In this document: positions 27,308-35,838 of the stretch, one piece after another
Position numbering within the stretch: the stretch's first letter is position 1
How the letters are laid out: the number at the start of each line of letters is the position of its first letter
Assembly (NCBI RefSeq): GCF_030845995.1
Contig: NZ_CP132719.1
Span: 1,302,001 to 1,366,000, forward strand
From: Geothrix sp. 21YS21S-4
GTDB taxonomy: Bacteria > Acidobacteriota > Holophagae > Holophagales > Holophagaceae
Length of the DNA stretch: 64,000 nt
Reading direction: 5' to 3'
The notes under the pieces: model-generated
What the model saw: the letters and a program-made list of their open reading frames with translations, nothing else
Told to the model about the DNA's origin: nothing
The model's database searches: none
Translations under genes and position numbers: made by a program

Positions 27308-27574
27308 TTGCAGGCCAAACGATTTTCAGAGGAACAGATCATTCGAGCCTTGAAAAGGCATGAGGCTGGAGAGAAGGTTCCGGATTTATGCCGGGATTTG
27401 GGGATCTCCAAACAGACATTCCATCGATGGAAGGCGAAGTTTGGGGGGATGGAGGTCTCTGACGCCCGTCGACTGAAGCAATTGGAGCAGGAAAATGCGC
27501 AGCTACTGCGGCTCCTGGGGAAGCGGGAATTGGAGATTGAGGGGATGAAGCACCTCCTCTCAAAAAAATGGTGA
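27308..27574 (+). CDS. IS-B transposase OrfA
   Basis: An 88-residue HTH protein ([39 protein letters not shown]) with a leucine-zipper-like C-terminus ending LSKKW, as in IS407/IS51-group OrfA. A run of seven A residues (27562-27568, A AAA AAA in the orfA frame) overlaps the orfB start in the -1 frame, suggesting frameshift production of OrfAB. Confidence 0.92.
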   Translation: MQAKRFSEEQIIRALKRHEAGEKVPDLCRDLGISKQTFHRWKAKFGGMEVSDARRLKQLEQENAQLLRLLGKRELEIEGMKHLLSKKW

Positions 27575-28458
27575 GGTCCGGCGCACGAAAGCAGGCCGTT
27601 CGAGATCTGGTGCAAGGCCGGTTCGTGAGCGAGCGCCGGGCCTGTATCCTGCTGGGGGTCACGCGGTCGGCCTATCGTCGACCGAGCAGTTGCGTGGACT
27701 GGACGGAGCTACGCAAGCGCCTGATAGAGCTGGCGGGAGAGCGCAAGCGGTTCGGCTATCGGCGGCTGCACATGCTGCTTCGCCGGGAGGCTTTCTCCGT
27801 GAATGTGAAGCGGATCTACCGGCTCTACAAGGAGGAGGGTCTGTCGGTTCGAAAACGGATTCGAAAGCGGCTAAAGGGGGGCATGCGGAGAGATCTGCGC
27901 GTTCCGGCCCGGCCGAATGAGCAATGGGCCATGGACTTCACCTCGGATGCACTGGCTGATGGCCGTTCGATCCGGACGCTGAACGTTGTGGATATCTTTA
28001 CGCGGGAATGCCTGGCCATCGAGGTAGACACAAGCCTTCCTAGCCTTCGGGTGGCTCGGGTGTTGGAACGGATCATTGATGAGAGGGGCCGCCCAGAGCT
28101 CCTCGTTACGGACAATGGCCCCGAATTCACCAGTCGAGTCTTCGACCAGTGGCGCCACCAACAAGGCATCGAGCACCATCTCATCCAACCCGGAAAGCCG
28201 ATGCAAAACGGAACATGCGAAAGATTTAACGGACGGTTCAGAGATGAATGCCTCAACGAGCACTGGTTCGCCAGCCTACGAGAAGTTCGAATCATCACGG
28301 AAGCCTGGCGCCATGACTACAATCACTACAGGCTCCACGGACCTCTGGGCGGTATTACCCCCATCGAAGCAGCGCGTCGGTGGGATTCACTCCAGTCGCC
28401 TACGGCTCCTTCCGCGAATCCCACCGAGATCCTTTTCAACCCAGTAGGCTCATCCTGA
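27568..28458 (+). CDS. IS-B transposase OrfB (DDE)
   Basis: A 296-residue catalytic subunit. The rve-type DDE core shows [18 protein letters not shown] and [16 protein letters not shown], preceded by the [17 protein letters not shown] block typical of the group. The ATG at 27568 lies inside the poly-A frameshift site. The ORF is complete, ending about 26 bases before the right end of the element. Confidence 0.93.
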   Translation: MVRSGARKQAVRDLVQGRFVSERRACILLGVTRSAYRRPSSCVDWTELRKRLIELAGERKRFGYRRLHMLLRREAFSVNVKRIYRLYKEEGLSVRKRIRKRLKGGMRRDLRVPARPNEQWAMDFTSDALADGRSIRTLNVVDIFTRECLAIEVDTSLPSLRVARVLERIIDERGRPELLVTDNGPEFTSRVFDQWRHQQGIEHHLIQPGKPMQNGTCERFNGRFRDECLNEHWFASLREVRIITEAWRHDYNHYRLHGPLGGITPIEAARRWDSLQSPTAPSANPTEILFNPVGSS

Positions 28459-28595
28459 TTGGACCTAATCTGGGGGGCACGTCAGATCCACTTCTACAAC
28501 CACGAGCGCCCCCACCAGGCCCTTGGCATGAACACTCCCCGTCAGACCTACCTGCTTAACAACCAATCCTGAGCAGCTTTCACTGGGTCATTACA

Positions 28596-29051
28596 TACCA
28601 GCCTACCGAGCCTTCGGGTGACAAGGGTGTTGGACCACGTCATTGAGGAACGGGGGCGACCTGAACAGGTGCTGACGGACAATGGGTCTGAGTTCATCAG
28701 CAAAGCGTTTGATCAATGGAGTCATCAGCGCGGTATCCATCACCACTTCATCCAGCCGGGAAAGCCGATGCAGAACGGAACCTGCGAGAGCTTCAACGGA
28801 CGTTTCAGGGATGAGTGCCTCAATGAACACTGGTTCTCCAGCCTCTGGGAGGCGAGAGCCATCACAAAAGCTTGGATGGATGATTACAATCATCGAAGAC
28901 CCCACAGCGCCCTCGGTGGGCTTCCACCCGCCGTCGCCGCGCGCCGATGGGATTCACTCCGGTCGCCTACGGCTCCCTCCGCGAATCCCATCGAGATCCT
29001 TTTCAACCCCACAGGCTCACTCTGATTGGACCTATTGTGGGGGGCACGTCA
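28596..29051 (+). mobile_element. IS-C: 3' remnant of an IS-B-like element
   Basis: Begins at the IS-A right end and reads as the last 136 or so residues of an IS-B-type OrfB ([36 protein letters not shown], ending NPTGSL at 29025). The right inverted repeat GGGGGGCACGTCA then ends at 29051. It is clearly related to but diverged from IS-B at the DNA level. Its left half is absent on the far side of IS-A, so the element was deleted rather than simply interrupted. Confidence 0.85.
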
Positions 29052-29217
29052 GTCTAATTATCAGGGAACACTACATTCAGCGGGGACGGAATATCTGTTT
29101 ATGGGCAAAGGGAGGAAGGCGACCAGCGTGCTGATCGCCTTCCTCGAATCTCAGCCCAACCCCGACTCCTTCCTATATTTGCTGCTGGAACTGGATGGGC
29201 TTTCAGGGGCTGACTAA

Positions 29218-30342
29218 TTAGTATGGATGATAAATGCCTTTAATGGTGGTATTGGTGGTATAGTCTGGTAGACGCTTAATTGTCCAGGAACCACCCACGC
29301 CAGTATTTATGGGAGTGCCTGATGATTCAGCCTTCATATTGAGGTAAGGCCAAATTCCCAATTCAGCCAGCTCTTCTTCGGTGGGTTCTCCATAAAAGTC
29401 GCGCCTTAAAGATGCATTGGTTCTATCTGGGGTAAATCCGGGTAGAATCGGCGCGATATTTGTAAAAGAAACGGACCCATCCCCGATTTCTTGTGGCTTC
29501 CCGGGTAATTGAGTGTTAAGAGTAAATGTGCGTTCCTCTCCAACGTTAGGTAAATATGATAATAGCGAATAATCTTGAGATGTTACAGGGAAATTGGGCT
29601 CTGTCCATTCAAGGTATTCTGAAGAATCGAGCCTTGCGCCATCACAGGTTCCCGCACTATGAAAGTATAAGGAACCAGAACCAATGGATACGTTTATCCT
29701 ATGGATACCTCGCGACAAAGTGATCTTCTTTGTGATATGAGCATTGCTGCCATATGAATTCTCATAATTAAATACCAGAGGCTGTGAACCGTCCTCATTA
29801 CACCTGAAAATTTTTGCCATGCTGGTTGGGTGATCAATATCTCCGGGGAAATAAAAATCAAAATAATAATCAGAGGTTGTTGGAATATATACAAAATATT
29901 CGCGGGATTGAACGTTGTTTTGACTTGCTATTGCAAGCAATGTTTGGGCCATTAATACATATCCAACACCAGAAATAACTCCGGTAAGCATTTGGCCGTA
30001 GTAGGCGCCAGCATAGGCGCCATAATATGTTCCATAGTATTGGGTGTAGTAGGCGGTAACCCACTCACGAACTTGATTGACAGCAGCATCTCGAAGAAGC
30101 GGACTATATGCAGATTTTATGACTTCAATTGCATAAAAATTCGAGCTAAGCCCTGCTGTCACTTGGGTGGGACTTAGTAGGGGAAGATCCATCCTCTTAA
30201 CTCGGAAATTTGCATTTCCAGCTAAGGTCAAATTGATCTTGTAGTAGCCTCTAAGATCCTCCGTAGGATGACTTTGGGCCACCAATAATGAACATAAGGT
30301 CAAGGAAAATAGCCCTGAAATGTATTTTAGGCCTAGCATCAT
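29218..30342 (-). CDS. Exported protein of unknown function with Tyr/Gly-rich segment
   Basis: A 374-residue protein. A Sec signal peptide covers about residues 1-22, and AGGAGGACA precedes the tandem ATGATG start. Around residues 95-120 there is a striking Tyr/Gly/Ala-rich stretch (YYTQYYGTYYGAYAGAYYG) followed by a hydrophobic segment. The C-terminal 200 residues look beta-rich. Base composition is more AT-rich than the chromosomal genes to its right, so it may belong to the RHS/IS accessory region. I do not recognise a family. Confidence 0.7.
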   Translation of the reverse strand: MMLGLKYISGLFSLTLCSLLVAQSHPTEDLRGYYKINLTLAGNANFRVKRMDLPLLSPTQVTAGLSSNFYAIEVIKSAYSPLLRDAAVNQVREWVTAYYTQYYGTYYGAYAGAYYGQMLTGVISGVGYVLMAQTLLAIASQNNVQSREYFVYIPTTSDYYFDFYFPGDIDHPTSMAKIFRCNEDGSQPLVFNYENSYGSNAHITKKITLSRGIHRINVSIGSGSLYFHSAGTCDGARLDSSEYLEWTEPNFPVTSQDYSLLSYLPNVGEERTFTLNTQLPGKPQEIGDGSVSFTNIAPILPGFTPDRTNASLRRDFYGEPTEEELAELGIWPYLNMKAESSGTPINTGVGGSWTIKRLPDYTTNTTIKGIYHPY

Positions 30343-30673
30343 CTGTCCTCCTGTAAACTTCGGATGATATCAAAGCAGAAAATTGGGTCCCCAGACATCG
30401 TTATTCACGATGTTGTGATGCGAATCACAGGGGTAATTGGATTTTATTCCCGCGATGCTGCTTGATCACAGGCGAGGGAGTTGATAGGTCCCTAGTGAGA
30501 GATGAATCGAAGATAGATTTAATATCAATTCTGCGCGTTTAGGAACTCCTGGAATTCGAGGGAGGTTCCCTTTTAGAGCCGTAAGAATTGAACTGATTGG
30601 ACTGGCTGAAGGTTCAAGCACTCCGGCCAATGACCGGAGGTACCCCAGACACAACAAACATGCCCTTGAGTCC
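30343..30673. other. Intergenic stretch with no recognised feature
   Basis: It separates the accessory region from the chromosomal genes. Apart from the ribosome site of the leftward gene I see no gene, RNA or clear terminator. Confidence 0.5.
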
Positions 30674-31588
30674 TCAATTTCTCTCCTTCACTTCGTTCTT
30701 CACCCCGGACACCACGTGCCCCGTAGGCCCCACTTTGGCGGCGGTGTCGCAGTAGCCGGGTTGGTCGTCGAAGAAGAAGTCGGGTTCGAATTCGCGGAGG
30801 AAGTCGGCTTTGTCGAGGCCGCCGAGGAACATGGCTTCGTCCACTTGGATGTTCCAGGCCATGAGGGTGCGGATGGGGCGCTCGTGGGCGGGGACGCTGC
30901 GGGCGGTGACGAGGGCGGTGCGGAGGCGCATGGGCGCGTCGGCGGCCATCTCCTGAAGGGGTTGGAGGGCCTGGAGGAGCGATTTGAAGGGCCCCGCCGG
31001 GAGGGGGACCGCGGCCCGTTCGATCTCGTAGGCCTGGAAGGCGGCGAGGCCGCCTTCGGCGTAGATGCGCTCGGCCTCGTCGCCGAACAGGACGGCGTCG
31101 CCGTCGAAGGCGATCCGAATCTCGTCGGGATGGCGGTCGGCGGCGGTGGCGCTGTCCGGATACACGCGGGCCGCGGCGAAGCCCGCCTGGAGCGCGGCGC
31201 GGACGTCCTTCTCCTGGGCGGAGAGGAACAGCGTGGCGCCCAGCGACCGAAGGTACGGGAAGGGATCCCGGCCGCGGGTGAACACGCCCCGCTCGATGGG
31301 AAGCTCCGCGGCGAGGGCGCTGCGGAAGGCCCGCATCCCGCTCACGGGATCATTGCGCGACAGGATCACCACCTCCACCCGCTGCTGTCCGCCGGTGTTG
31401 AACGCGAGGAGCTTCTTCACCAGCGGGAAGGCGACGCCGGGGCGGGCGGGCTGGTCCAGCCGCTCCAGCTGGAGCTGCATGTAGGGCCGATCGTCCCCCT
31501 CCTCGAATACCCGGTTCTCCTCCTCGAAATCGAAGAGCGCGCGGGAGGAAATCGCGACGACGAGCTTGCCTGCGAGGGACCGGGACAT
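30674..31588 (-). CDS. 5'-nucleotidase (NT5C1-like)
   Basis: A 304-residue cytoplasmic protein resembling the cytosolic 5'-nucleotidase I family, which removes phosphate from nucleoside monophosphates. Family blocks seen: LVVAISSRALFDFEEENRVF at the N-terminus, VVILSRNDP, RIAFDGDAVLFGDEAERIY (HAD-like catalytic region) and EPDFFFDDQPGYC. No signal peptide. It is divergent from the cysteine desulfurase-like gene, with 53 bases between the two starts, and its ribosome site is weak. Confidence 0.85.
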   Translation of the reverse strand: MSRSLAGKLVVAISSRALFDFEEENRVFEEGDDRPYMQLQLERLDQPARPGVAFPLVKKLLAFNTGGQQRVEVVILSRNDPVSGMRAFRSALAAELPIERGVFTRGRDPFPYLRSLGATLFLSAQEKDVRAALQAGFAAARVYPDSATAADRHPDEIRIAFDGDAVLFGDEAERIYAEGGLAAFQAYEIERAAVPLPAGPFKSLLQALQPLQEMAADAPMRLRTALVTARSVPAHERPIRTLMAWNIQVDEAMFLGGLDKADFLREFEPDFFFDDQPGYCDTAAKVGPTGHVVSGVKNEVKERN

Positions 31589-31641
31589 GGGGGTAGGGTA
31601 GCGGAAAGGGGGCAGCGGAATGCCACCCGGTAAACTGGGTC

Positions 31642-32676
31642 ATGCCGCGCTTCTATTTCGACGCCAACGCCACCGTGCCGCCCCATCCGGCGGCAGTGGA
31701 GGCGGTGGCGCGGGCGATGGTGGAGGACTGGGGCAATCCCACCAGCACGCACCGCGAAGGGCAGCGGGCGCGGTTCCGGATCGAGGAGGCCCGGCGGGAG
31801 TTGGCGGTGGTCCTCGGTGTGGCCGCAGGGGAGCTGGTGTTCTGCGCCAGCGCTACGGAAGCCCTGCACCTGCTCATCCGCGGCCTTCAGCCCGCCCTGG
31901 GGGACCGCCCCGCGGCGGTGTTCCCGGGCGAGCACAGCGCCTGCCTGAATCCGCTGCGGGACTGGGACAGGGTGGCCTGGCTGCCGGAGATGCCCGGCGA
32001 GTGCGCGACGATGGCCCAGATGGCCGCCAACAACGAGACGGGCCTCCTCTACGCCATGCCGCCGGCCCTGGACGCCGTGCGGATCAAGGACTGCGCCCAG
32101 GCCTGGGGGAAGGTGCCTGTGGACCTGTCGGACTGCGACGCGGCGGTGTTCAGCGGGCACAAGATGGGCGGTCCGCGGGGGGCGGCCCTGCTGTGGATGC
32201 GATCCGGTCTGCCGTGGGAGGCGGTGATGGAAGGTCCCCAGGAGCGGCGGCGGCGGGGCGGGACCGAAGACCTGCCCGCCATCCTGGGACTGGCGGTCGC
32301 GGCGCGGCACGTGGCGGAGCGCGAGGCGCAGAATGCCGCCCTGGCGCCGGTGAGGGATGCTTTCGAGGCGGAAGTCCTCTCCTGGAACCGGGAGATAGAG
32401 GTCGTCGGCGGAAACCAGCCGCGCCTCCCCAACACCAGTTGCCTCCTGATCCGCGGCCGGAACGGGGAGGCGCTCCACGCCGGGCTGGACCTGGCGGGAT
32501 TCGCCGTGAGCACCGGAAGCGCCTGCCACAGCGGATCCGTGAAGCCCAGCCACGCCATCACGGCCCTGGGCTACACCGCGGACGAGGCCCGGTCGGTGAT
32601 CCGCGTCTCGATGCTGCCCGACGCGCAGTCCGCCGAGGTGGAGGCCCTGGCGGCGGTCCTCAAGCGGCTGGCGTGA
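31642..32676 (+). CDS. Cysteine desulfurase-like aminotransferase class V (NifS family)
   Basis: A 344-residue PLP enzyme expected to take sulphur from cysteine for Fe-S clusters or thiolation. The PLP-binding Lys174 lies in FSGHKMGGPRG. Active-site loop Cys295 lies in STGSACHSG. The N-terminal FYFDANATVPPHP block is typical. The protein is shorter than IscS (about 400), mainly in the first half. No iscU or other Fe-S assembly gene is adjacent, although ttcA (a thiolation enzyme) lies 5 kb downstream. The ribosome site is not clear. Confidence 0.85.
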   Translation: MPRFYFDANATVPPHPAAVEAVARAMVEDWGNPTSTHREGQRARFRIEEARRELAVVLGVAAGELVFCASATEALHLLIRGLQPALGDRPAAVFPGEHSACLNPLRDWDRVAWLPEMPGECATMAQMAANNETGLLYAMPPALDAVRIKDCAQAWGKVPVDLSDCDAAVFSGHKMGGPRGAALLWMRSGLPWEAVMEGPQERRRRGGTEDLPAILGLAVAARHVAEREAQNAALAPVRDAFEAEVLSWNREIEVVGGNQPRLPNTSCLLIRGRNGEALHAGLDLAGFAVSTGSACHSGSVKPSHAITALGYTADEARSVIRVSMLPDAQSAEVEALAAVLKRLA

Positions 32677-32704
32677 TCTCAAGGCGAACGTGGGCGGAGC
32701 GCAC

Positions 32705-34390
32705 ATGATCGAGCACATCCTCTTCTTCTTCGCGCACAACCCGCTGCTGATGCTGTTCGCCGTAGTGGCCCTGGGCTATCCCATCAGTAAGATCCGCATC
32801 GCCGGAGCCTCCTTCGGGATCGCCAGCATCCTGTTCGCGGGGATCGCCCTGGGCGCGCTGGTGATGGCGCCGGGGCTGGATCCCGCCCTCAAGAAGGACA
32901 TCTCGAAGGAGATGAAGCTGGTCTACGAACTGGGCCTGGCGGTGTTCGTCTACGCCATGGGTCTGTCGATCTCGCACAGCTTCTGGGCCGCCTTCAGCCG
33001 GGAGGGCATCAAGAAGAACGCCGTGGTGTTCCTGGTGATGCTGGCGTCCACCGCCTTCGTGGTGGCGCTGGCCAAGGCCCTGGGGTTCAACGCCCGCTAT
33101 GCCGCGGGCCTGCTCACGGGCAGCTTCACGAACATGCCGGCCCTGGCGGGCGTCATCGAGCGGGTGAAGGGCATGGCGGGCGTCGGCCCCGTGGAGCTGG
33201 CGCAGCCCACGGTGGCGTCCGCCATCGCCTATCCGGTGGGCGTGCTGGTCCCCATGCTGGTGATCCTCGTCAGCGCCAAGGTGTTCGGCGTGAACCTGCG
33301 GGAGGAGGCCGACGGGCTGAAGGACTACCAGGCGGGTCACCAGAAGCTGGAGGCCTGGACCCTCCGCGTGACGAAACCCGAGGCGGAATCCCTCAGCAAG
33401 CGGGACCTCTGCCGGGCGGGGCGGCTCCACGTGGTGTTCGGCCGCGTGCTGCGCAAGGCGGAGCTGCTGCTTCCCGGGGCCGACTTCCGGCTGAAGCTGG
33501 ACGACCTCGTGACCGTGGTGGGCGCGCCCGACGACCTGGCCCAGGTGGAGGCGCTCATCGGCGAGCGCAGCCACGTGGAGCTGGACCGGGACCAGAGCGC
33601 CTTGGACGCCACGCGGGTTTTCGTGTCGCGCTGGGACGTGGTGGGCGTGCCCCTCGGCAAGCTGGACCTCGTCAACCGGCACCAGGCCATCGTCACCCGC
33701 GTCCGCCGCGGGGATCTCTGGTTCGTGCCCGACGGCGACACGGTCCTGGAATTGGGCGACCGCGTCCGCGTGACCACCCGCCGCGACAACATCGAAGCCA
33801 TCGAGGAATTCTTCGGAGACAGCTACCGCGACCTGAGCGAGGTGAGCTTCCTGACCTTCGCCATGGGGCTGGCGGCGGGCCTGGCGCTGGGGCAGGTGCC
33901 CATTCCCCTGGGCCATGGGATCGTGTTCAAGCTGGGCTTCGCGGGCGGGCCTCTGGCGGCGGCGCTGGTGCTGGGGCGGTTCCACCGCATCGGACCCCTG
34001 GTCTGGAACTTTCCGTACAGCGCCAACCACACCGTCCGCCAGTTCGGGCTGGTGCTGTTCGCGGCGGGTATCGGCGTGATCTCCGGCGAGGGCTTCCGCG
34101 CCATCCTGTCGCACGACGCGTCGGTCCTCCCCCTGTTCCTCGGCGCCGCATTCCTGGTCTGCTTCCTGGCGGATTCGCTGACGATGGTCCTGGGCCACAA
34201 GCTGTTCGGCATCCCCCTCAACGTGATGTTCGGGATCCTGGCCGGGACCCACACCCAGCCCGTGGTGCTGGGCTACGCCAGCCACCACACGGGCAACGAA
34301 CTGCCCAACGTGGGCTTCGCCACCGTGTATCCGCTCGCGACCATCCTCAAGATCGTCCTGGCGCAGGTGCTGCTGGCGCTGATCCCGTAG
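32705..34390 (+). CDS. AspT/YidE/YbjL-type transporter with two RCK_C domains
   Basis: A 561-residue inner-membrane protein. Two hydrophobic halves (about 1-200 and 385-561), each with the duplicated AspT-type membrane domain (GLLTGSFTNMPALAGV in the first, GILAGTHTQPVVLGYA in the second), flank a central cytoplasmic region of about 170 residues. That region has two TrkA_C (RCK_C)-like units. The family includes aspartate:alanine exchangers; the substrate here cannot be told. Start at ATG 32705 (AATGT-GGGCGGAG upstream) rather than GTG-type codons before it. Confidence 0.9.
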   Translation: MIEHILFFFAHNPLLMLFAVVALGYPISKIRIAGASFGIASILFAGIALGALVMAPGLDPALKKDISKEMKLVYELGLAVFVYAMGLSISHSFWAAFSREGIKKNAVVFLVMLASTAFVVALAKALGFNARYAAGLLTGSFTNMPALAGVIERVKGMAGVGPVELAQPTVASAIAYPVGVLVPMLVILVSAKVFGVNLREEADGLKDYQAGHQKLEAWTLRVTKPEAESLSKRDLCRAGRLHVVFGRVLRKAELLLPGADFRLKLDDLVTVVGAPDDLAQVEALIGERSHVELDRDQSALDATRVFVSRWDVVGVPLGKLDLVNRHQAIVTRVRRGDLWFVPDGDTVLELGDRVRVTTRRDNIEAIEEFFGDSYRDLSEVSFLTFAMGLAAGLALGQVPIPLGHGIVFKLGFAGGPLAAALVLGRFHRIGPLVWNFPYSANHTVRQFGLVLFAAGIGVISGEGFRAILSHDASVLPLFLGAAFLVCFLADSLTMVLGHKLFGIPLNVMFGILAGTHTQPVVLGYASHHTGNELPNVGFATVYPLATILKIVLAQVLLALIP

Positions 34391-34434
34391 CCAGCCTCAT
34401 CCCACCAGAAACCGCGTCAACGGTGGACAGGTTT

Positions 34435-34627
34435 TTTCTTGGCGCCCTTGGCGTCTTGGTGGTGAATCAGTTTTCTTCTTTCCCGACGGATCTGCGGACG
34501 CTCGCTCCTCGCTGAGGCGGGAGGAAGAAAAGGAACACCGCCAAGGGCGTCAAGAAAGGCTGGCAACCCTCGCCAGGGGCTTTTCTTGGTGTCTTGGTGG
34601 TGATCCTTTAATCTTTTGAATGCAAAG
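34435..34627. repeat. Intergenic palindromic element, family 1, copy 2 (compound)
   Basis: Contains a right arm (TTCTTGGCGCCCTTGGCGTC..., 34437-34466), a left arm (AACACCGCCAAGGGCGTCAA..., 34533-34556) and a second right arm (34581-34603), followed by AATCTTTTGAATGCAAAG. That last string is the inverse of the left flank of copies 1 and 3. It looks like two elements, one inverted or nested, between convergent genes. Confidence 0.75.
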
Positions 34628-34632
34628 CTGCC

Positions 34633-35808
34633 TCATCGGCCCCGAAGCAGCGCGGCCACGGGCTTTCCGTCGGGTGCTTGGGCCCAGCGGATGCCCAGCC
34701 ACGCCGCCGCGGTGGGGGCGATGTCCCAGGCGGGCAGGTCCGGCAGAGTGCCTTCGCCCGCGCCGAGGACCACCAGCCACGCCCGCATGAGTGCGGCCTC
34801 GGAGGCGTAGGCATGGGCGCCCGCGCGACCGCGGCGCTCGGTGGCTTCCTCCCGGCTGTTCCGGGCCTGGGACAGCCACGTGCCCAGCGGCGCCAGGACG
34901 ACGATGTCGCCCACTCGGGGGTTGCCCGCGAGGTGGTAGCGGGCGGGCACCTGGGCGCGCGGCCAGGCGCGGAGCCCCGCCTTCCGGAGCCGCGCCAGAG
35001 CGGCGGGGGCGTCCGCGGGGCGCTTCAGGTAGACGTAGGCGCTCCCGCCGTGGGCGACGAGATCGGCGGGAAGGCCGTCCAGGACGCTGGGGAGGTGGAC
35101 GCGGCGCTTCATGGAAGCCATGCCGTGATCGGCGGTGAGGATGACGCGCAGGCCCGGGTGGGCCGCCCGCATCCGCTCCAGCCAGGGGGCCAATTCCGCG
35201 TCGAGGGTTCGCAGTTTGGCAAGGGTCTCCGGACTGCGGGGGCCGTGGTGATGGCCCTCCTCGTCGGTGCCGGAGAAGTAGCCCATGACCAGCCGGGCGC
35301 CTTCCGCCAGGGCGGCTTCGCAGAAGGCCAGGCCCTCGGCGTCGGTCCGGCCCGCCTGGAACGACTGCATCCGCCAGGGCGTCACGCCTTCCCAGGGGCC
35401 CGTGGCGCCCACCCAGTGGAAGACGGCGGTGCGGACGCCGCTCCGGGTGGCGGCCACCCACAGCGGCTCGCGCTGGATGTCCTCCACCCGGTGCGCGGCG
35501 GGAACGAAGCCGTGGTCCTCCGGCCGGTAGTAGGCGTTGGCGACCACGCCGTGGTGCTCGGGCCAGCAGCCCGTGGCCAGGGTGATGTGGCCGTTGAAGG
35601 TGGTGGCGGGGAAGGGCGGGCGGACGGCGCCGCGGAGGCCCTTTTGGGCCAGCGCCCACAGCTGGGGCATGGTGTCGGGGCGGAACTGGTCGGCGCCCAG
35701 GCCGTCCTCGCTGAGGATCAGCACCGGTCCTTCCGCGACTTCGGGAGCCGCGCCGGCCCGCGCCGGGAGGAAGAGGAGCAGGAGGGCGAGAACGGCGGAA
35801 CGGCGCAT
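34633..35808 (-). CDS. Exported type I phosphodiesterase/nucleotide pyrophosphatase-like protein
   Basis: A 391-residue member of the alkaline-phosphatase superfamily with a Sec signal peptide (residues 1-20, ending ARAGAAP). The metal/nucleophile block reads LILSEDGLGADQ, with FPATTFNGHITLATGCWPEHHG, where the Thr of ATTFN is the expected nucleophile. VILTADHGMASMK carries later metal ligands. It is likely periplasmic, hydrolysing phosphate diesters or nucleotides; the substrate is unknown. It is divergent from the downstream methyltransferase gene. Confidence 0.88.
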   Translation of the reverse strand: MRRSAVLALLLLFLPARAGAAPEVAEGPVLILSEDGLGADQFRPDTMPQLWALAQKGLRGAVRPPFPATTFNGHITLATGCWPEHHGVVANAYYRPEDHGFVPAAHRVEDIQREPLWVAATRSGVRTAVFHWVGATGPWEGVTPWRMQSFQAGRTDAEGLAFCEAALAEGARLVMGYFSGTDEEGHHHGPRSPETLAKLRTLDAELAPWLERMRAAHPGLRVILTADHGMASMKRRVHLPSVLDGLPADLVAHGGSAYVYLKRPADAPAALARLRKAGLRAWPRAQVPARYHLAGNPRVGDIVVLAPLGTWLSQARNSREEATERRGRAGAHAYASEAALMRAWLVVLGAGEGTLPDLPAWDIAPTAAAWLGIRWAQAPDGKPVAALLRGR

Positions 35809-35838
35809 CCCTCCAGCCTATCAAGCTACCCTGAAGCC

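Larger units (their letters stand above)
27245..28484 (+). mobile_element. IS-B: IS3-family (IS407/IS51-like) insertion sequence, intact
   Basis: 1240 bp. The left end TGACGTGCCCCC and the right end GGGGGGCACGTCA form the terminal inverted repeats, with further pairing at TAGGTCCA/TGGACCTA. It is flanked by GATC on both sides (27241-27244 and 28485-28488), a 4-bp target duplication typical of the IS407 group. Both genes and the frameshift signal are intact, so it may still be mobile. Confidence 0.92.
26501..28572 (+). pseudogene. IS-A transposase OrfB, split by IS-B
   Basis: DDE integrase-type catalytic subunit. The first part (26501-27244) has the Asp residues of ATDLCRI and LLRSDNGLVF and the Glu of NGLCERVIRTLK. 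IS-B then interrupts the frame after GDWI. The reading frame resumes at 28489 (HFYNHERPHQALGMN...) and ends at the TGA at 28570-28572. Splicing out IS-B and one GATC restores a 275-residue OrfB of normal length, so IS-A was intact when IS-B entered. Confidence 0.9.
26139..28595 (+). mobile_element. IS-A: IS3-family element, interrupted by IS-B
   Basis: Terminal inverted repeats: left TGTAATGACCCAGTGAAAAG (26139 on) and right complement TGTAATGACCCAGTGAAAGC (ending 28595), matching over about 28 bases with one gap. Removing IS-B and one GATC leaves about 1213 bp with orfA and orfB in the usual IS3 arrangement. No target-site duplication is visible at its own ends, so it may have recombined or lost a flank. 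It marks the downstream edge of the RHS locus. Confidence 0.88.

Noticed and set aside
26139-28595. Target-site duplication for IS-A
   Set aside because: Bases left (AATGAC) and right (TACCAG) of the inverted repeats do not match, so none is claimed.
29026-29217. 63-residue open frame after the IS-C remnant
   Set aside because: It starts inside the IS end, has no ribosome site and no recognisable feature.
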